A stretch of DNA of 64,000 nucleotides, taken from NCBI GenBank assembly GCA_050288625.1, contig JBNKEE010000013.1, positions 62,001 through 126,000 on the forward strand, written 5' to 3'. This DNA comes from JAAGZL01 sp050288625 (lineage in GTDB: Bacteria > Pseudomonadota > Gammaproteobacteria > Chromatiales > Chromatiaceae). Positions 51,547 to 60,906 of this stretch are shown here, one piece after another (positions within the stretch are counted from its first letter, which is position 1; each line of letters opens with the position of its first letter). The notes under the pieces are model-generated. The model did no database searches. It had not been told where the DNA came from and worked only from the letters and a program-made list of their open reading frames with translations. Position numbers and translations under genes: made by a program.

Positions 51547-52872
51547 TCAACTTGTAAGTGTTCTAAACAGGTTTCCATAATCCTCTTCTACCCTGTTGTC
51601 ACTCTCCTTTAATTCAGTGATCTTGCGTGTAGCATAGAGCACGGTAGTGTGGTCCCTCCCACCAAAGGCGTTTCCGATCTCCGGTAGGCTGTGATTCGTG
51701 AGCTCTTTGGATAGTGCCATGGCGATCTGTCTCGGTCTGGCTATAGTCCGGCTCCTGGTACTGGAGAGGAGTTCAGAAGTCCTTATCTTGAAGTATTCAG
51801 CCACGGTCTTTTGAATGTTTTCTATAGTTACCTGTTTATCCTGTGCTGCAAGCATATCTCGCAACGCTTCTTTTGCAAAATCTAGAGTTATTGGGCGACC
51901 TGTAAATTCGGCGTTTGCTACAATCCTGCGTAGAGCACCCTCAAGCTCTCTGATATTTGACCTGACCCGATTACCTATAAAGAAGGCCACTTCATTGGGA
52001 AAATCCACCCCGAACAGTTGGTCTGCCTTACTTTTGATGATTGCAACCCTGGTCTCTAGATCAGGTGGCTCAATAGCTACAGTTAAACCCCAGCCGAAAC
52101 GAGACTTTAGACGCTCTTCAAGTCCTGGAACCTCTTTGGGGAAACGGTCGCTGGTAAGGATAATCTGTTGTTTTGACTCGAAGAGCGCATTGAAGGTATG
52201 AAAGAACTCTTCCTGAGATCTTTCTTTCCCGGCAAAAAATTGAACATCATCTATGAGAAGGGCGTTTACCGACCTATATTCACGTTTGAATTCATCAATC
52301 TTGTTGTGCTGCAGAGCCCTGACCATGGCGGCGACGAACCCCTCTGAATGTTTATACAAAACCGTAGCTGATGGGTTATTTTTCAGGATTGCATTTCCAA
52401 TGGCGTGCATAAGGTGGGTCTTACCAAGCCCTACCCCTCCGTAAATGAAGAGAGGGTTATATACGCGTCCGGGATTTTCTCCAATCTGTATAGAAGCAGC
52501 ACGAGCAAGCTGGTTAGATTTTCCTTCTACAAAGGTGTCGAATTCAAACTCTGGGTTAAGATTACTCTTGATCTGGGGTCTGGACTCAATGCGTATTCCC
52601 CTGTCCATGGATGTAGATGGGATGTCAGGTCTGCGGCTGCCACCAATACCGATTGTCACCTGGGTGATTTGACCTTTGGACAGATGCTTTAGAAGATCTG
52701 AGATCTTTCTTTGGTAGTGGTTTTTGACCCAATCTAGGACAAATTTGTTTGGAGCGAACAGTCTTATCTCGGTACTGTTTTCGTCAGCTTGCAGTGGGCG
52801 TATCCATGTGCTGAACTCCTGATCGGAGAGTTCTTCCTCCAATTGTTCCACACATCTATTCCAGATAGTCAC
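51547..52872 (-). CDS. dnaA: Chromosomal replication initiator DnaA
   Basis: A 441-residue AAA+ initiator. Domain I begins WNRCVEQLEEELSDQEFSTWIRPL; the AAA+ domain has Walker A IYGGVGLGKTHLMHAIG and Walker B NALLIDDVQFFAGKE; domain IV has the DNA-binding signature AFGGRDHTTVLYATRK. The start is GTG 52872, with a GGAAGGG site. The length is within the family range (about 440-470). It is divergent from rpmH across the origin candidate region. Confidence 0.98.
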   Translation of the reverse strand: MTIWNRCVEQLEEELSDQEFSTWIRPLQADENSTEIRLFAPNKFVLDWVKNHYQRKISDLLKHLSKGQITQVTIGIGGSRRPDIPSTSMDRGIRIESRPQIKSNLNPEFEFDTFVEGKSNQLARAASIQIGENPGRVYNPLFIYGGVGLGKTHLMHAIGNAILKNNPSATVLYKHSEGFVAAMVRALQHNKIDEFKREYRSVNALLIDDVQFFAGKERSQEEFFHTFNALFESKQQIILTSDRFPKEVPGLEERLKSRFGWGLTVAIEPPDLETRVAIIKSKADQLFGVDFPNEVAFFIGNRVRSNIRELEGALRRIVANAEFTGRPITLDFAKEALRDMLAAQDKQVTIENIQKTVAEYFKIRTSELLSSTRSRTIARPRQIAMALSKELTNHSLPEIGNAFGGRDHTTVLYATRKITELKESDNRVEEDYGNLFRTLTS

Positions 52873-53267
52873 AGCGCCCTTCCATTTTTATTGGTATGAA
52901 TTTCCAACTCTTACTCACTTAACCAAATATGTTTGTTCGATTTGTTAATCGGGTTTGTTAGTGATCTGAGTCTACATAAAAGCGCAGGAGTTATCCACAG
53001 CTTCTAATGGCTTCATGGAAGGAGAAGGTAAACTGCGTAAACAGATGATCTAATTTATGTTGATTTGTTTATTTTTCAGATAGATATAGAATTGTGATCC
53101 AATATAACCACGGTTATTATTCATAACCATCCATCTTGATTATTATTATTGGACATGTCTGTATTTTTTATTGACACAAGTACTCTTATCAAAGTACTCT
53201 AAGCGCCTTTTTTTCCAGGCCTTTTAGCAAGATTTGCTGATTGGCCACTTTTATTCGGTGATATGGC
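52873..53267. other. Putative oriC region between dnaA and rpmH
   Basis: This 395-base gap carries a perfect DnaA box TTATCCACA at 52991-52999, a weaker box TTATTCATA at 53117-53125, and long AT-rich stretches between about 53040 and 53170 suited to unwinding. In Pseudomonas the chromosomal origin lies in the same place. The box number is low compared with well-studied origins, so the exact extent of oriC is not settled. The dnaA and rpmH promoters also lie here. Confidence 0.6.
53171..53200 (+). promoter_or_regulatory. rpmH: rpmH promoter
   Basis: A perfect -35 TTGACA (53171-53176) is followed 18 bases later by TACTCT (53195-53200), which would be a weak -10. The window also carries a 9-bp direct repeat AAGTACTCT at 53178-53186 and 53192-53200. 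A second, more distal -10 cannot be excluded. Confidence 0.4.
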
Positions 53268-53402
53268 ATGAAAAGAACATTTCAACCCAGTACACTAAAG
53301 CGGGCTCGTACCCATGGTTTTCGCGCACGCATGGCTACCCGCGGAGGTCGCAAGGTCATCAATGCGCGCCGCGCCAAGGGGCGTGCTAGGCTGACTCCGT
53401 AA
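53268..53402 (+). CDS. rpmH: 50S ribosomal protein L34
   Basis: A 44-residue, extremely basic ribosomal protein starting MKRTFQPSTLKRARTHGFRARM and continuing with GGRKVINARRAKGRARLTP, the near-invariant L34 sequence. It is the first gene rightward of the origin, 10 bases before rnpA. Confidence 0.99.
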   Translation: MKRTFQPSTLKRARTHGFRARMATRGGRKVINARRAKGRARLTP

Positions 53403-53412
53403 CCGATCCTTG

Positions 53413-53781
53413 ATGCCAGGTGCAGCAGGTTTTCCGCGTGATAACAGGCTGTTAGGGGCAGCGGAGTATCGTTTAGTTTTTAGTAAACCGATCAAGTCCA
53501 CAGATAGATATTTTACGGTTCTCTGTCGACCAAGTGGCTTAACATATCCCAGATTGGGTTTGGCTGTATCGAAGAAAAACAGCCGTCTTGCGGTTGCTAG
53601 GAATAGGATTAAAAGGGTTATAAGAGAGAGTTTTCGTCATAATAAGGTAACGCTAGGCGGTATAGACTACGTGGTGCTCGGTCGCATGGACGCTAATGAT
53701 GTGAGTAATCAAGTACTTTTTACTTCTCTCGAACATCATTGGGACAAACTTAGAAAAAAGGTATCGGGGAAGGACGTCTAG
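53413..53781 (+). CDS. rnpA: Ribonuclease P protein component
   Basis: A 122-residue basic protein that with RNase P RNA matures tRNA 5' ends. It shows GFPRDNRLLGAAEYRLVF at the N-terminus and the RNR signature AVARNRIKRVIRESFR near residue 60-75. ATG 53413 is used; the preceding TTG is not needed. It follows rpmH by 10 bases. The yidD gene that usually separates rnpA from yidC is absent here: only 95 bases remain. Confidence 0.95.
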   Translation: MPGAAGFPRDNRLLGAAEYRLVFSKPIKSTDRYFTVLCRPSGLTYPRLGLAVSKKNSRLAVARNRIKRVIRESFRHNKVTLGGIDYVVLGRMDANDVSNQVLFTSLEHHWDKLRKKVSGKDV

Positions 53782-53876
53782 TTGATTATGGGTTTTAAGT
53801 CAGGCTTAAACCTGTTCTGATCTGACCTTTATTATATATTTAACCATGTTGCATATTTTGTTAGTTGAGACCATCA

Positions 53877-55565
53877 ATGGATAATCTGCGCTTGATCTTG
53901 GTATTTTCCTTAGTCCTCGTTTCTCTACTGTTATGGCAGGCTTGGCAGGAGGACTATGGACCCTCTTCCAACAACGCAATCACAGCAACATCCACTAAAG
54001 AACAGGCCATTACCTCAACTGAAGTTCCAACAACCGCAGGTGCTGGCGAAACTGCGATTCCAGATGTTAAGGCCTCCGCAGGCAAAGAGATTCCAGCCGT
54101 TGCTGAAACGCCGGCTGCTGGCACAAAAGCAGAAACTTCAGGGAAGATCATTTCGATTAAGACAGACCTTTTCAACCTGGAGCTGGATACCAAGGGCGGT
54201 ACGGTAAAAAATCTCTATCTAAGAGATTATCCCTTATCCTTGGATTCTCCCGATGAAAAATTCCACCTGATGAAACCGGTCTCCCCAGGACTGTTTATTG
54301 CCCAATCAGGTCTGATCGGAGAGGAAAAAGACCAAGTTCCTACCCATGAGAGCGAATACAAGGTAAAAAGCCAAAGTTTTGAGATGGAAGATGGGAAGGA
54401 TAGCCTCAGCGTGGATCTCAGCTGGTCACATCCAAGTGGGATCACCGTCACCAAACGTTATTCCTTCACCCGCGGATCTTATCGAATCGGCGTACAACAT
54501 ATTATCAAGAACGGCTCTGGCAAGGATCTGTCAGTTCGGGAGTACAAACAGCTACAGCGTAGCCCGGATGAGAATGATGGTGGCGCATTTATGTACACCT
54601 ACACCGGTGGCGCCATCTATACCCCGGAGAACAAGTACGAAAAGATCTCCTTTGAAGATATGGAAGAGTCCAAGCTTAGTGTAAAGGCCAAAGATGGTTG
54701 GGTGGCTATGCTGCAGCACTATTTTATTGGCTCTTGGGTGCCCAAGCCAGGCGAAGAGAACTCTTTTTACACGGATGTATTTTCTGGCAAACGCTATACC
54801 CTCGGTGCCTATACCCCAGCGGTCAATCTGCCCAAGGGGGGAGAGAACACATTTGAGAGCTCTCTGGTTGCCGGACCTAAACTACAGAACGAGCTGCGAG
54901 CGATCGCCCCCGGTCTGGATCTGACCGTTGACTATGGTTGGCTGACAGTCATAGCACAACCCATCTTTTGGCTTATGGGAAAACTGCATAGCATCCTGGG
55001 CAATTGGGGTTGGTCCATCATCATGCTTACCCTATTGATCAAACTTGCCTTTTACAAGTTATCAGAGACCAGTTACAAATCCATGGCCAACATGCGCAAG
55101 GTCACCCCGCGTATGAACGCACTAAAAGAGCGTTATGGGGATGACAAACAGCGTCTTAATCAGGCCATGATGGAGTTATACAAAAAGGAGAAGATCAATC
55201 CGCTAGGGGGGTGTCTTCCTATTTTGGTTCAAATTCCGGTATTTATCGCGCTCTATTGGGTGTTGATGGAAAGCGTGGAGTTGCGCCAAGCGCCATTTAT
55301 GTTCTGGATACAAGATCTCTCGGTTAAGGATCCATATTATGTACTGCCGTTGATCATGGGCGCTTCCATGTTTGTGCAACAGAGATTGAACCCGACACCA
55401 CCTGATCCCATGCAGGCCAAGATCATGATGGCGTTGCCGTTCGTGTTTACCTTTCTGTTCCTCAGCTTCCCAGCCGGACTGGTGCTGTACTGGGTGGTCA
55501 ATAATGTGCTATCCATCGCCCAACAGTGGTATATCACCCGGCAGATTGAGCAGGCCAGCAAATAA
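53877..55565 (+). CDS. yidC: Membrane protein insertase YidC
   Basis: A 562-residue inner-membrane insertase. An N-terminal membrane anchor (LRLILVFSLVLVSLLLWQAW) precedes the Ala/Thr/Glu-rich linker and the large periplasmic domain (about 95-340), then the conserved five-helix insertase core (WGWSIIMLTLLIKLAFYKL, NPLGGCLPILVQIPVFIALYWVL, GLVLYWVVNNVLSIAQQW). The start is the ATG at 53877; an in-frame TTG is 12 bases upstream. Confidence 0.97.
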   Translation: MDNLRLILVFSLVLVSLLLWQAWQEDYGPSSNNAITATSTKEQAITSTEVPTTAGAGETAIPDVKASAGKEIPAVAETPAAGTKAETSGKIISIKTDLFNLELDTKGGTVKNLYLRDYPLSLDSPDEKFHLMKPVSPGLFIAQSGLIGEEKDQVPTHESEYKVKSQSFEMEDGKDSLSVDLSWSHPSGITVTKRYSFTRGSYRIGVQHIIKNGSGKDLSVREYKQLQRSPDENDGGAFMYTYTGGAIYTPENKYEKISFEDMEESKLSVKAKDGWVAMLQHYFIGSWVPKPGEENSFYTDVFSGKRYTLGAYTPAVNLPKGGENTFESSLVAGPKLQNELRAIAPGLDLTVDYGWLTVIAQPIFWLMGKLHSILGNWGWSIIMLTLLIKLAFYKLSETSYKSMANMRKVTPRMNALKERYGDDKQRLNQAMMELYKKEKINPLGGCLPILVQIPVFIALYWVLMESVELRQAPFMFWIQDLSVKDPYYVLPLIMGASMFVQQRLNPTPPDPMQAKIMMALPFVFTFLFLSFPAGLVLYWVVNNVLSIAQQWYITRQIEQASK

Positions 55566-55584
55566 CCTTACTTGAGGCCCGCCT

Positions 55585-56931
55585 GTGTCTGAACAGGAGA
55601 CCATAGCCGCCATTGCCACACCGCCCGGTCAGGGTGGAATAGGGATAGTGCGGATATCCGGTCCCCTTGTAGCCAAGATCGCCCAAGAGATCCTGGGTCG
55701 CACCCTCCAGCCCCGACTAGCTGAACTGGCCAATTTTCGCAGTGCATCAGGTGAGACCATCGACGATGGTCTGGCCTTGTTTTTCCCCCAACCCAACTCA
55801 TTTACCGGTGAAGATGTGCTGGAACTTCAGGGGCACGGCGGCCCGGTAGTGATGGATCTACTGTTGCAGCGTGTATTAGAGCTGGGTGCGAGAATCGCCC
55901 ATGCCGGGGAGTTCAGTCAACGCGCCTTTCTAAATGGCAAACTGGATCTGGCTCAGGCTGAAGCCATTGCCGACCTGATCGAATCAGGTACCGCCGCCGC
56001 CGCACGATTGGCGGTACGTTCTCTGGCCGGCGAGTTTTCCGACCGCATCAATAGTCTGGTATATGCGGTCACTGAGCTGCGTATGTATGTGGAGGCAGCG
56101 ATAGATTTTCCCGAAGAGGAGATCGATTTCCTCTCCGATGGAAGTGTGAACGAAAGACTCACTGCCATCAAACAACATCTACATGAGGTGCAAAAGAGCG
56201 CGGCCGTAGGCAAGCTACTTCGTGACGGTATTACCTTGGTTATTGCCGGACCGCCCAATGCCGGAAAGTCCAGCATCATGAACGGCCTTTCCGGCCGAGA
56301 TACGGCCATAGTGACAGAGGTACCGGGAACCACGCGAGATCTGCTCAAAGAACAGATCCAGATCGACGGATTACCTCTGCACCTGATAGATACAGCAGGC
56401 TTGAGAGATAGCGGCGATCGAATTGAACAGGAGGGGATACGCCGAGCCCGGAAACAGATAGCCAACGCCGACCGTATTCTCTGGGTCTTCGACGACCAGG
56501 CCGATCCGCAACATACCGCCTTCAACCGGGATGAACTGCCATCTGGTATTCCGGTACTATTTGTGCGTAACAAGATCGATCTCACCGGGACTCCGGAAGG
56601 GATAACCAAGAGCGACACCGGTGTCGAGATCGCGATCTCGGCCCATTGCGCCAGCGGCATACAACTGTTGCGTGACTATCTGAAAGAGAGCGTGGGATTT
56701 CATGGAGAACAGGAAGGAGAGTTCCTCGCCCGCCGCCGCCACCTGGATGCGCTGGAGCGGGCGGCGAAACATCTGTTGGCGGGGGAGCAGGCCATTCAGA
56801 AAACGGTTTCGGGTGAGCTTTTAGCTGAGGACCTACGCCAGACGCAACTCGCCCTGTCTGAAATCACCGGTGAATTTAGTGCCGACGACCTGCTGGGCGA
56901 GATCTTTTCCAGTTTCTGTATCGGTAAATAA
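55585..56931 (+). CDS. mnmE: tRNA-modification GTPase MnmE
   Basis: The 448-residue GTPase works with MnmG to add carboxymethylaminomethyl to wobble uridine-34. It shows TIAAIATPPGQGGIGIVRISG at the N-terminus, the G-domain P-loop GPPNAGKSS, TRDL, DTAGLRDSGD and NKID, and the C-terminal FCIGK tail carrying the essential Cys. The start is GTG 55585, with a GAGG at 55574-55577. It follows yidC by 19 bases. Confidence 0.98.
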   Translation: MSEQETIAAIATPPGQGGIGIVRISGPLVAKIAQEILGRTLQPRLAELANFRSASGETIDDGLALFFPQPNSFTGEDVLELQGHGGPVVMDLLLQRVLELGARIAHAGEFSQRAFLNGKLDLAQAEAIADLIESGTAAAARLAVRSLAGEFSDRINSLVYAVTELRMYVEAAIDFPEEEIDFLSDGSVNERLTAIKQHLHEVQKSAAVGKLLRDGITLVIAGPPNAGKSSIMNGLSGRDTAIVTEVPGTTRDLLKEQIQIDGLPLHLIDTAGLRDSGDRIEQEGIRRARKQIANADRILWVFDDQADPQHTAFNRDELPSGIPVLFVRNKIDLTGTPEGITKSDTGVEIAISAHCASGIQLLRDYLKESVGFHGEQEGEFLARRRHLDALERAAKHLLAGEQAIQKTVSGELLAEDLRQTQLALSEITGEFSADDLLGEIFSSFCIGK

Positions 56932-56963
56932 CGGGTCTAACCCAATTCCTGTAGAATCATCCC

Positions 56964-58838
56964 ATGTTTTATGCCGATACCTATGATGTGATTGTAGTGG
57001 GAGGGGGCCACGCCGGTGCTGAGGCGGCCATGGCTGCTGCGCGCATGGGGGCCAGGACGCTGCTGCTCACCCACAATATAGAAACCCTGGGGCAGATGAG
57101 TTGCAACCCAGCTATCGGCGGTATCGGCAAGGGCCACCTGGTAAGAGAGGTGGACGCACTGGGTGGCCTGATGGCAAGTGCCGCCGATCAGGCGGGTATC
57201 CAGTTCCGCATCCTCAACTCTCGCAAGGGCCCGGCGGTGCGTGCTACCCGCGCCCAGGCCGATCGTCTGCTCTATAAGGCGGCGGTGCGCCAAGCCCTGG
57301 AGAATCAACCCAACCTGGACCTATTTCAACAGGCGGTAGATGACCTGATCATCGAACATAATCAGGTGATGGGAGTTGTAACCAAGATGGGACTCAAGTT
57401 TAGCTGCCGCACCGTGGTACTCACTGCTGGTACCTTTCTGGGCGGGCGTATTCACATCGGCCTTAGTAACTATGAGGGCGGCCGTGCCGGCGATCCACCG
57501 TCTAACGCCCTGGCTCGTCGCTTGCGGGAACTACCGTTCAATGTGGAGCGACTCAAGACCGGCACACCTCCGCGCATCGACAGTCGCAGCATCGACTATT
57601 CGGTTTTGCAGGAACAGCCTAGCGATAGCCCGTTACCGGTGTTCTCCTTTCTTGGCTCAGTAGATGATCACCCGACACAGGTCTCCTGCCATATCACACA
57701 CACCAACGAGCGCACCCACGAGATCATCCGCAGTGGGCTCTCGCGTTCGCCCATGTATACCGGCGTTATCGAAGGGGTGGGGCCTCGTTACTGTCCCTCT
57801 ATCGAAGATAAAGTTGTGCGCTTTGCTGATAAGGATTCGCATCAGATATTCATTGAGCCGGAAGGGCTCAACTGCAACGAGGTCTATCCCAATGGCATAT
57901 CTACCTCGCTGCCGTTCGACATCCAGTACCAACTGGTGCGCTCCATGCGGGGATTTGAGAATGCGCGCATCATGCGTCCCGGCTATGCCATTGAATATGA
58001 TTTTTTTGACCCGCGAGATCTGCACTCCAGCCTGGAGACCAAGTTTATCCAGGGGCTCTATTTTGCCGGACAGATCAACGGCACCACCGGCTATGAGGAG
58101 GCGGCGGCCCAGGGGTTGTTGGCTGGAACCAACGCAGTACTCAAGATTCGTGAGCAGGAACCCTGGTGCCCGCGCAGGGATGAGGCCTACCTCGGGGTGT
58201 TGGTGGATGACCTGATTACCCGCGGCACTAGCGAACCTTATCGCATGTTCACCAGCCGCGCGGAGTATCGACTGCTGCTACGGGAAGACAATGCCGACCT
58301 ACGCTTGACAGAGCAGGGACGTAAGCTCGGGCTGGTGCCGGATGAGCGCTGGCAGGTGTTTGAGCGCAAGCGCGATGCCATCGAGACTGAGCGACAACGC
58401 CTGCATGGCATCTGGGTTCACCCGGGCAGCCTGGCAGCGGAGCAGGCTGGCGCTGACACCGGCACCTCCATTACTAGAGAGGTGCGGGCCCTCGATCTGT
58501 TGGCCAGGCAGGAAGTCAACTACTCAGACCTGCAGCGCCTGCCGGGGATCGGACCGGGCGTGGATGATGCCAAGGCGGCGGAGCAGATCGAGATCCAGTG
58601 CAAATACGCTGGCTATATCAAGCGGCAGCAGGCTGAGATAGAACGACACCAGACCAATGAGACGGTACGTATCCCGCAGGATCTGGATTACGCAGATGTG
58701 CGCGGACTATCTTCCGAAGTGCGGGAGAAGTTGGCGCGTAGCAGGCCGGAGACCATAGGACAGGCCGGGCGTATCCCCATGGTCACCCCTGCGGCCATCT
58801 CTCTGTTGCTGATACATCTGAAAAAGAGGGGCAGATGA
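56964..58838 (+). CDS. mnmG: tRNA uridine 5-carboxymethylaminomethyl modification enzyme MnmG
   Basis: A 624-residue FAD-binding partner of MnmE. The FAD motif VIVVGGGHAGAEAAMAAARMG is at 9-29; TLGQMSCNPAIGGIGKGHLVREVDALGG and the second nucleotide region VVLTAGTFLGGRIHIG follow, as does GQINGTTGYEEAAAQGLLAG. Length is normal. It overlaps rsmG by ATGA. Confidence 0.98.
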   Translation: MFYADTYDVIVVGGGHAGAEAAMAAARMGARTLLLTHNIETLGQMSCNPAIGGIGKGHLVREVDALGGLMASAADQAGIQFRILNSRKGPAVRATRAQADRLLYKAAVRQALENQPNLDLFQQAVDDLIIEHNQVMGVVTKMGLKFSCRTVVLTAGTFLGGRIHIGLSNYEGGRAGDPPSNALARRLRELPFNVERLKTGTPPRIDSRSIDYSVLQEQPSDSPLPVFSFLGSVDDHPTQVSCHITHTNERTHEIIRSGLSRSPMYTGVIEGVGPRYCPSIEDKVVRFADKDSHQIFIEPEGLNCNEVYPNGISTSLPFDIQYQLVRSMRGFENARIMRPGYAIEYDFFDPRDLHSSLETKFIQGLYFAGQINGTTGYEEAAAQGLLAGTNAVLKIREQEPWCPRRDEAYLGVLVDDLITRGTSEPYRMFTSRAEYRLLLREDNADLRLTEQGRKLGLVPDERWQVFERKRDAIETERQRLHGIWVHPGSLAAEQAGADTGTSITREVRALDLLARQEVNYSDLQRLPGIGPGVDDAKAAEQIEIQCKYAGYIKRQQAEIERHQTNETVRIPQDLDYADVRGLSSEVREKLARSRPETIGQAGRIPMVTPAAISLLLIHLKKRGR

Positions 58839-59473
58839 CAGCTTTTCCCGCAAACTGGGAAGGACAGCTCGCGACCGGACTGGGGCAGATGGGGCTGGAG
58901 ATAAGCCCGTCGCGACAGCAGAAACTTTTGATCTATCTGGCACTGCTGATGAAATGGAACCGTGCCTTTAATTTGACCGCGATCCGTGATCCCGAAGAGA
59001 TGGTGGCACGACAGCTACTGGACTCTCTTTCCATCCTTCCGCTGGTTCAGGGTAAAAGGGTACTGGATGTCGGGACAGGTGCTGGATTGCCCGGTATTCC
59101 GCTGGCCATTTGCATGCCGGATACGGAATTTACACTGATAGACTCCAACGGCAAGAAGACCAGGTTCGTACAACAGGCCCGGATAGAGTTGGGATTGGAC
59201 AACATGGAGGTGTACCAGACGCGGGTAGAAATGCTCGATAGTGCCAGTAGGTTCGATTCTGTCACCGCTCGCGCCTTTGCCTCTCTGCCCAAAATAGTTG
59301 CTCTGACCCAGGCGGTTTTGGCAGAGGACGGAATCCTTCTAGCCATGAAAGGTGCCGTTCCTAAAAGTGAGATTGAGGAGGTGCAGGCAACCGGAGCCAA
59401 GGTGGAAATTATTAAGTTACATCCGCCGTTATCCGGTGAGCGTCATGCAATCATTATCCGCTTCGATGGGTAA
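58835..59473 (+). CDS. rsmG: 16S rRNA (guanine(527)-N7)-methyltransferase RsmG
   Basis: A 212-residue SAM-dependent methyltransferase modifying G527 of 16S rRNA. KWNRAFNLTAIRDPEEMVARQLLDSLSILP and the motif I VLDVGTGAGLPGIPLAI are typical, followed by FTLIDSNGKKTRFVQQA. It starts at the ATG overlapping the mnmG stop (ATGA), completing the mnmE-mnmG-rsmG set. Confidence 0.97.
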   Translation: MTAFPANWEGQLATGLGQMGLEISPSRQQKLLIYLALLMKWNRAFNLTAIRDPEEMVARQLLDSLSILPLVQGKRVLDVGTGAGLPGIPLAICMPDTEFTLIDSNGKKTRFVQQARIELGLDNMEVYQTRVEMLDSASRFDSVTARAFASLPKIVALTQAVLAEDGILLAMKGAVPKSEIEEVQATGAKVEIIKLHPPLSGERHAIIIRFDG

Positions 59474-59607
59474 AACTGGATTAATCTTCCATATCGGGTA
59501 GACTCTGGTGGTCTACAGATCAGGCACGACATATTCGCGGTATGGATGGTAAGGAAACATCGATATCACATACCAAATTGATACCAAGAAATTACGGAGA
59601 GATCACC

Positions 59608-60300
59608 ATGAAGAGACCCCTTAGACAATCTTTACAGATGCTCATGTTCACTATGCTCCTGACTTTTGTTGTAGGAGCGAACGCCGTTGATAAATGGGCC
59701 GGCACTAGTGATGGCGGCAAGGTGGTTAGCTCATCTGGAGATTGTGTCCAAACGATTGGCGGCAGTATGAAGGCCTGCTCAAACGATTCAGACGGTGACG
59801 GGGTGCCTGATGATCAGGATAAATGCCCTAATACACCAGAAGGGGTAAAGGTCGATACCGATGGATGTCCTTTAGATACGGATGGTGATGGAGTGCCGGA
59901 TTATATGGACAAGTGCCCGCAAACACCAACAGGCGCAACCGTGGATGAGGTTGGCTGTATGAAGCAGTTGATTCTGAACAATATCGAATTTGTGGTCGAT
60001 AGTTCCGAGCTTACCATGGATGCCAAGTCCAGCTTGGACCAGGTTGCCGACGCTATTCGAGTTCGTCCGGATATAAAGAGTATGAGCGTCATTGGCCACA
60101 CCGATAACACTGGTTCCGATGCCTATAATCAAAGGTTGTCAGAAAAACGCGCTGCGGCGGTGGCAGAGTATCTGCGTAGCGCTGGGGCGAGCAGCAGATT
60201 TGTCACATCCGGCAGTGGTGAGAAACAGCCAATAGCGGATAACGCGACGGAAGAGGGCAGGGCAAGGAATCGTCGGGTCGAGCTGAATGTAATGCAGTAG
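59608..60300 (+). CDS. OmpA-family protein with thrombospondin type 3 repeats
   Basis: A 230-residue envelope protein. A signal peptide (LMFTMLLTFVVGANA) is followed by a short Cys-containing segment, two calcium-binding-type TSP3 repeats (DSDGDGVPDDQDKCPNTP and DTDGDGVPDYMDKCPQTP) and the OmpA peptidoglycan-binding domain (about 115-230) with the conserved VIGHTDNTGSDAYNQRLSEKRA and GSGEKQPIADN. It has no beta-barrel. GGAGAG precedes the ATG at 59608, which is preferred over in-frame starts further upstream. It probably links outer membrane and cell wall. A terminator follows. Confidence 0.92.
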   Translation: MKRPLRQSLQMLMFTMLLTFVVGANAVDKWAGTSDGGKVVSSSGDCVQTIGGSMKACSNDSDGDGVPDDQDKCPNTPEGVKVDTDGCPLDTDGDGVPDYMDKCPQTPTGATVDEVGCMKQLILNNIEFVVDSSELTMDAKSSLDQVADAIRVRPDIKSMSVIGHTDNTGSDAYNQRLSEKRAAAVAEYLRSAGASSRFVTSGSGEKQPIADNATEEGRARNRRVELNVMQ

Positions 60301-60326
60301 TTTTTACACAGCCATTAGTTCGTGAT

Positions 60327-60360
60327 GGGCCCGCATAAACCATGCGGGCCCTTTTATTTT
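60327..60360 (+). terminator. Rho-independent terminator after the OmpA gene
   Basis: A perfect 10-bp stem GGGCCCGCAT/ATGCGGGCCC (60327-60351, loop AAACC) is followed directly by TTTTATTTT. It ends transcription of the OmpA-like gene. Confidence 0.93.
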
Positions 60361-60446
60361 CGGTCTTGAATAAGCTGAATGGTGAGTTAGACTCAGGCTT
60401 GGCGGCAGTATAAAGAAATAGAAATCTACACCGGGGGGCCGTACTT

Positions 60447-60746
60447 ATGGGGTCAGAGATCGTAGGTAGCTGCTGGAGTTGCGGACTGGAGCTCAAGACC
60501 AGCGACTATGGGCGCGAGACAAACTGTCTACAGTGCGGCAAGCCAACCAGGGTATGCCTTAACTGCCGTTGGTATGATGCTTCCAAGGCCAACGCCTGCT
60601 CCGAACCTATGGCGGAAGAGGTGAAGGAGAAGGATCGTCCCAATTTTTGTGATTTCTTCGAGCCTGAAATCAAGGCTCAAGGGGCGGCACAGGGGAAAAC
60701 AGATGCTGATTATCTAGCCGCAGCCGAGGATCTGTTCAAGATTTAG
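60447..60746 (+). CDS. Small zinc-ribbon-like protein, unknown function
   Basis: A 99-residue soluble protein with eight cysteines in an ordered set: CWSC (9-12), CLQC (27-30), CLNC (37-40), C51 and C68. CxxC pairs like these suggest one or two zinc ribbons. The C-terminal half is acidic and Ala-rich and ends in a likely helix (ADYLAAAEDLFKI). No family name is recognised. It stands alone between a terminator and parA, so it may be cotranscribed with neither. The 60747-60906 gap shows no clear promoter. Confidence 0.72.
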   Translation: MGSEIVGSCWSCGLELKTSDYGRETNCLQCGKPTRVCLNCRWYDASKANACSEPMAEEVKEKDRPNFCDFFEPEIKAQGAAQGKTDADYLAAAEDLFKI

Positions 60747-60906
60747 TCCCCTCCTAAGTGGTTGAAATTCAAACAGGCGTCTATGCGCACCTCATCATCC
60801 TGTGGTGTCCAGGTATTCTTTGTGGTTAGGTTCTGATATTCTCGCTCTCCTGCACCGGGCAATGCCGGATTAGAGACACCATCATTAAGTTTTCGGAAAA
60901 CATTTC

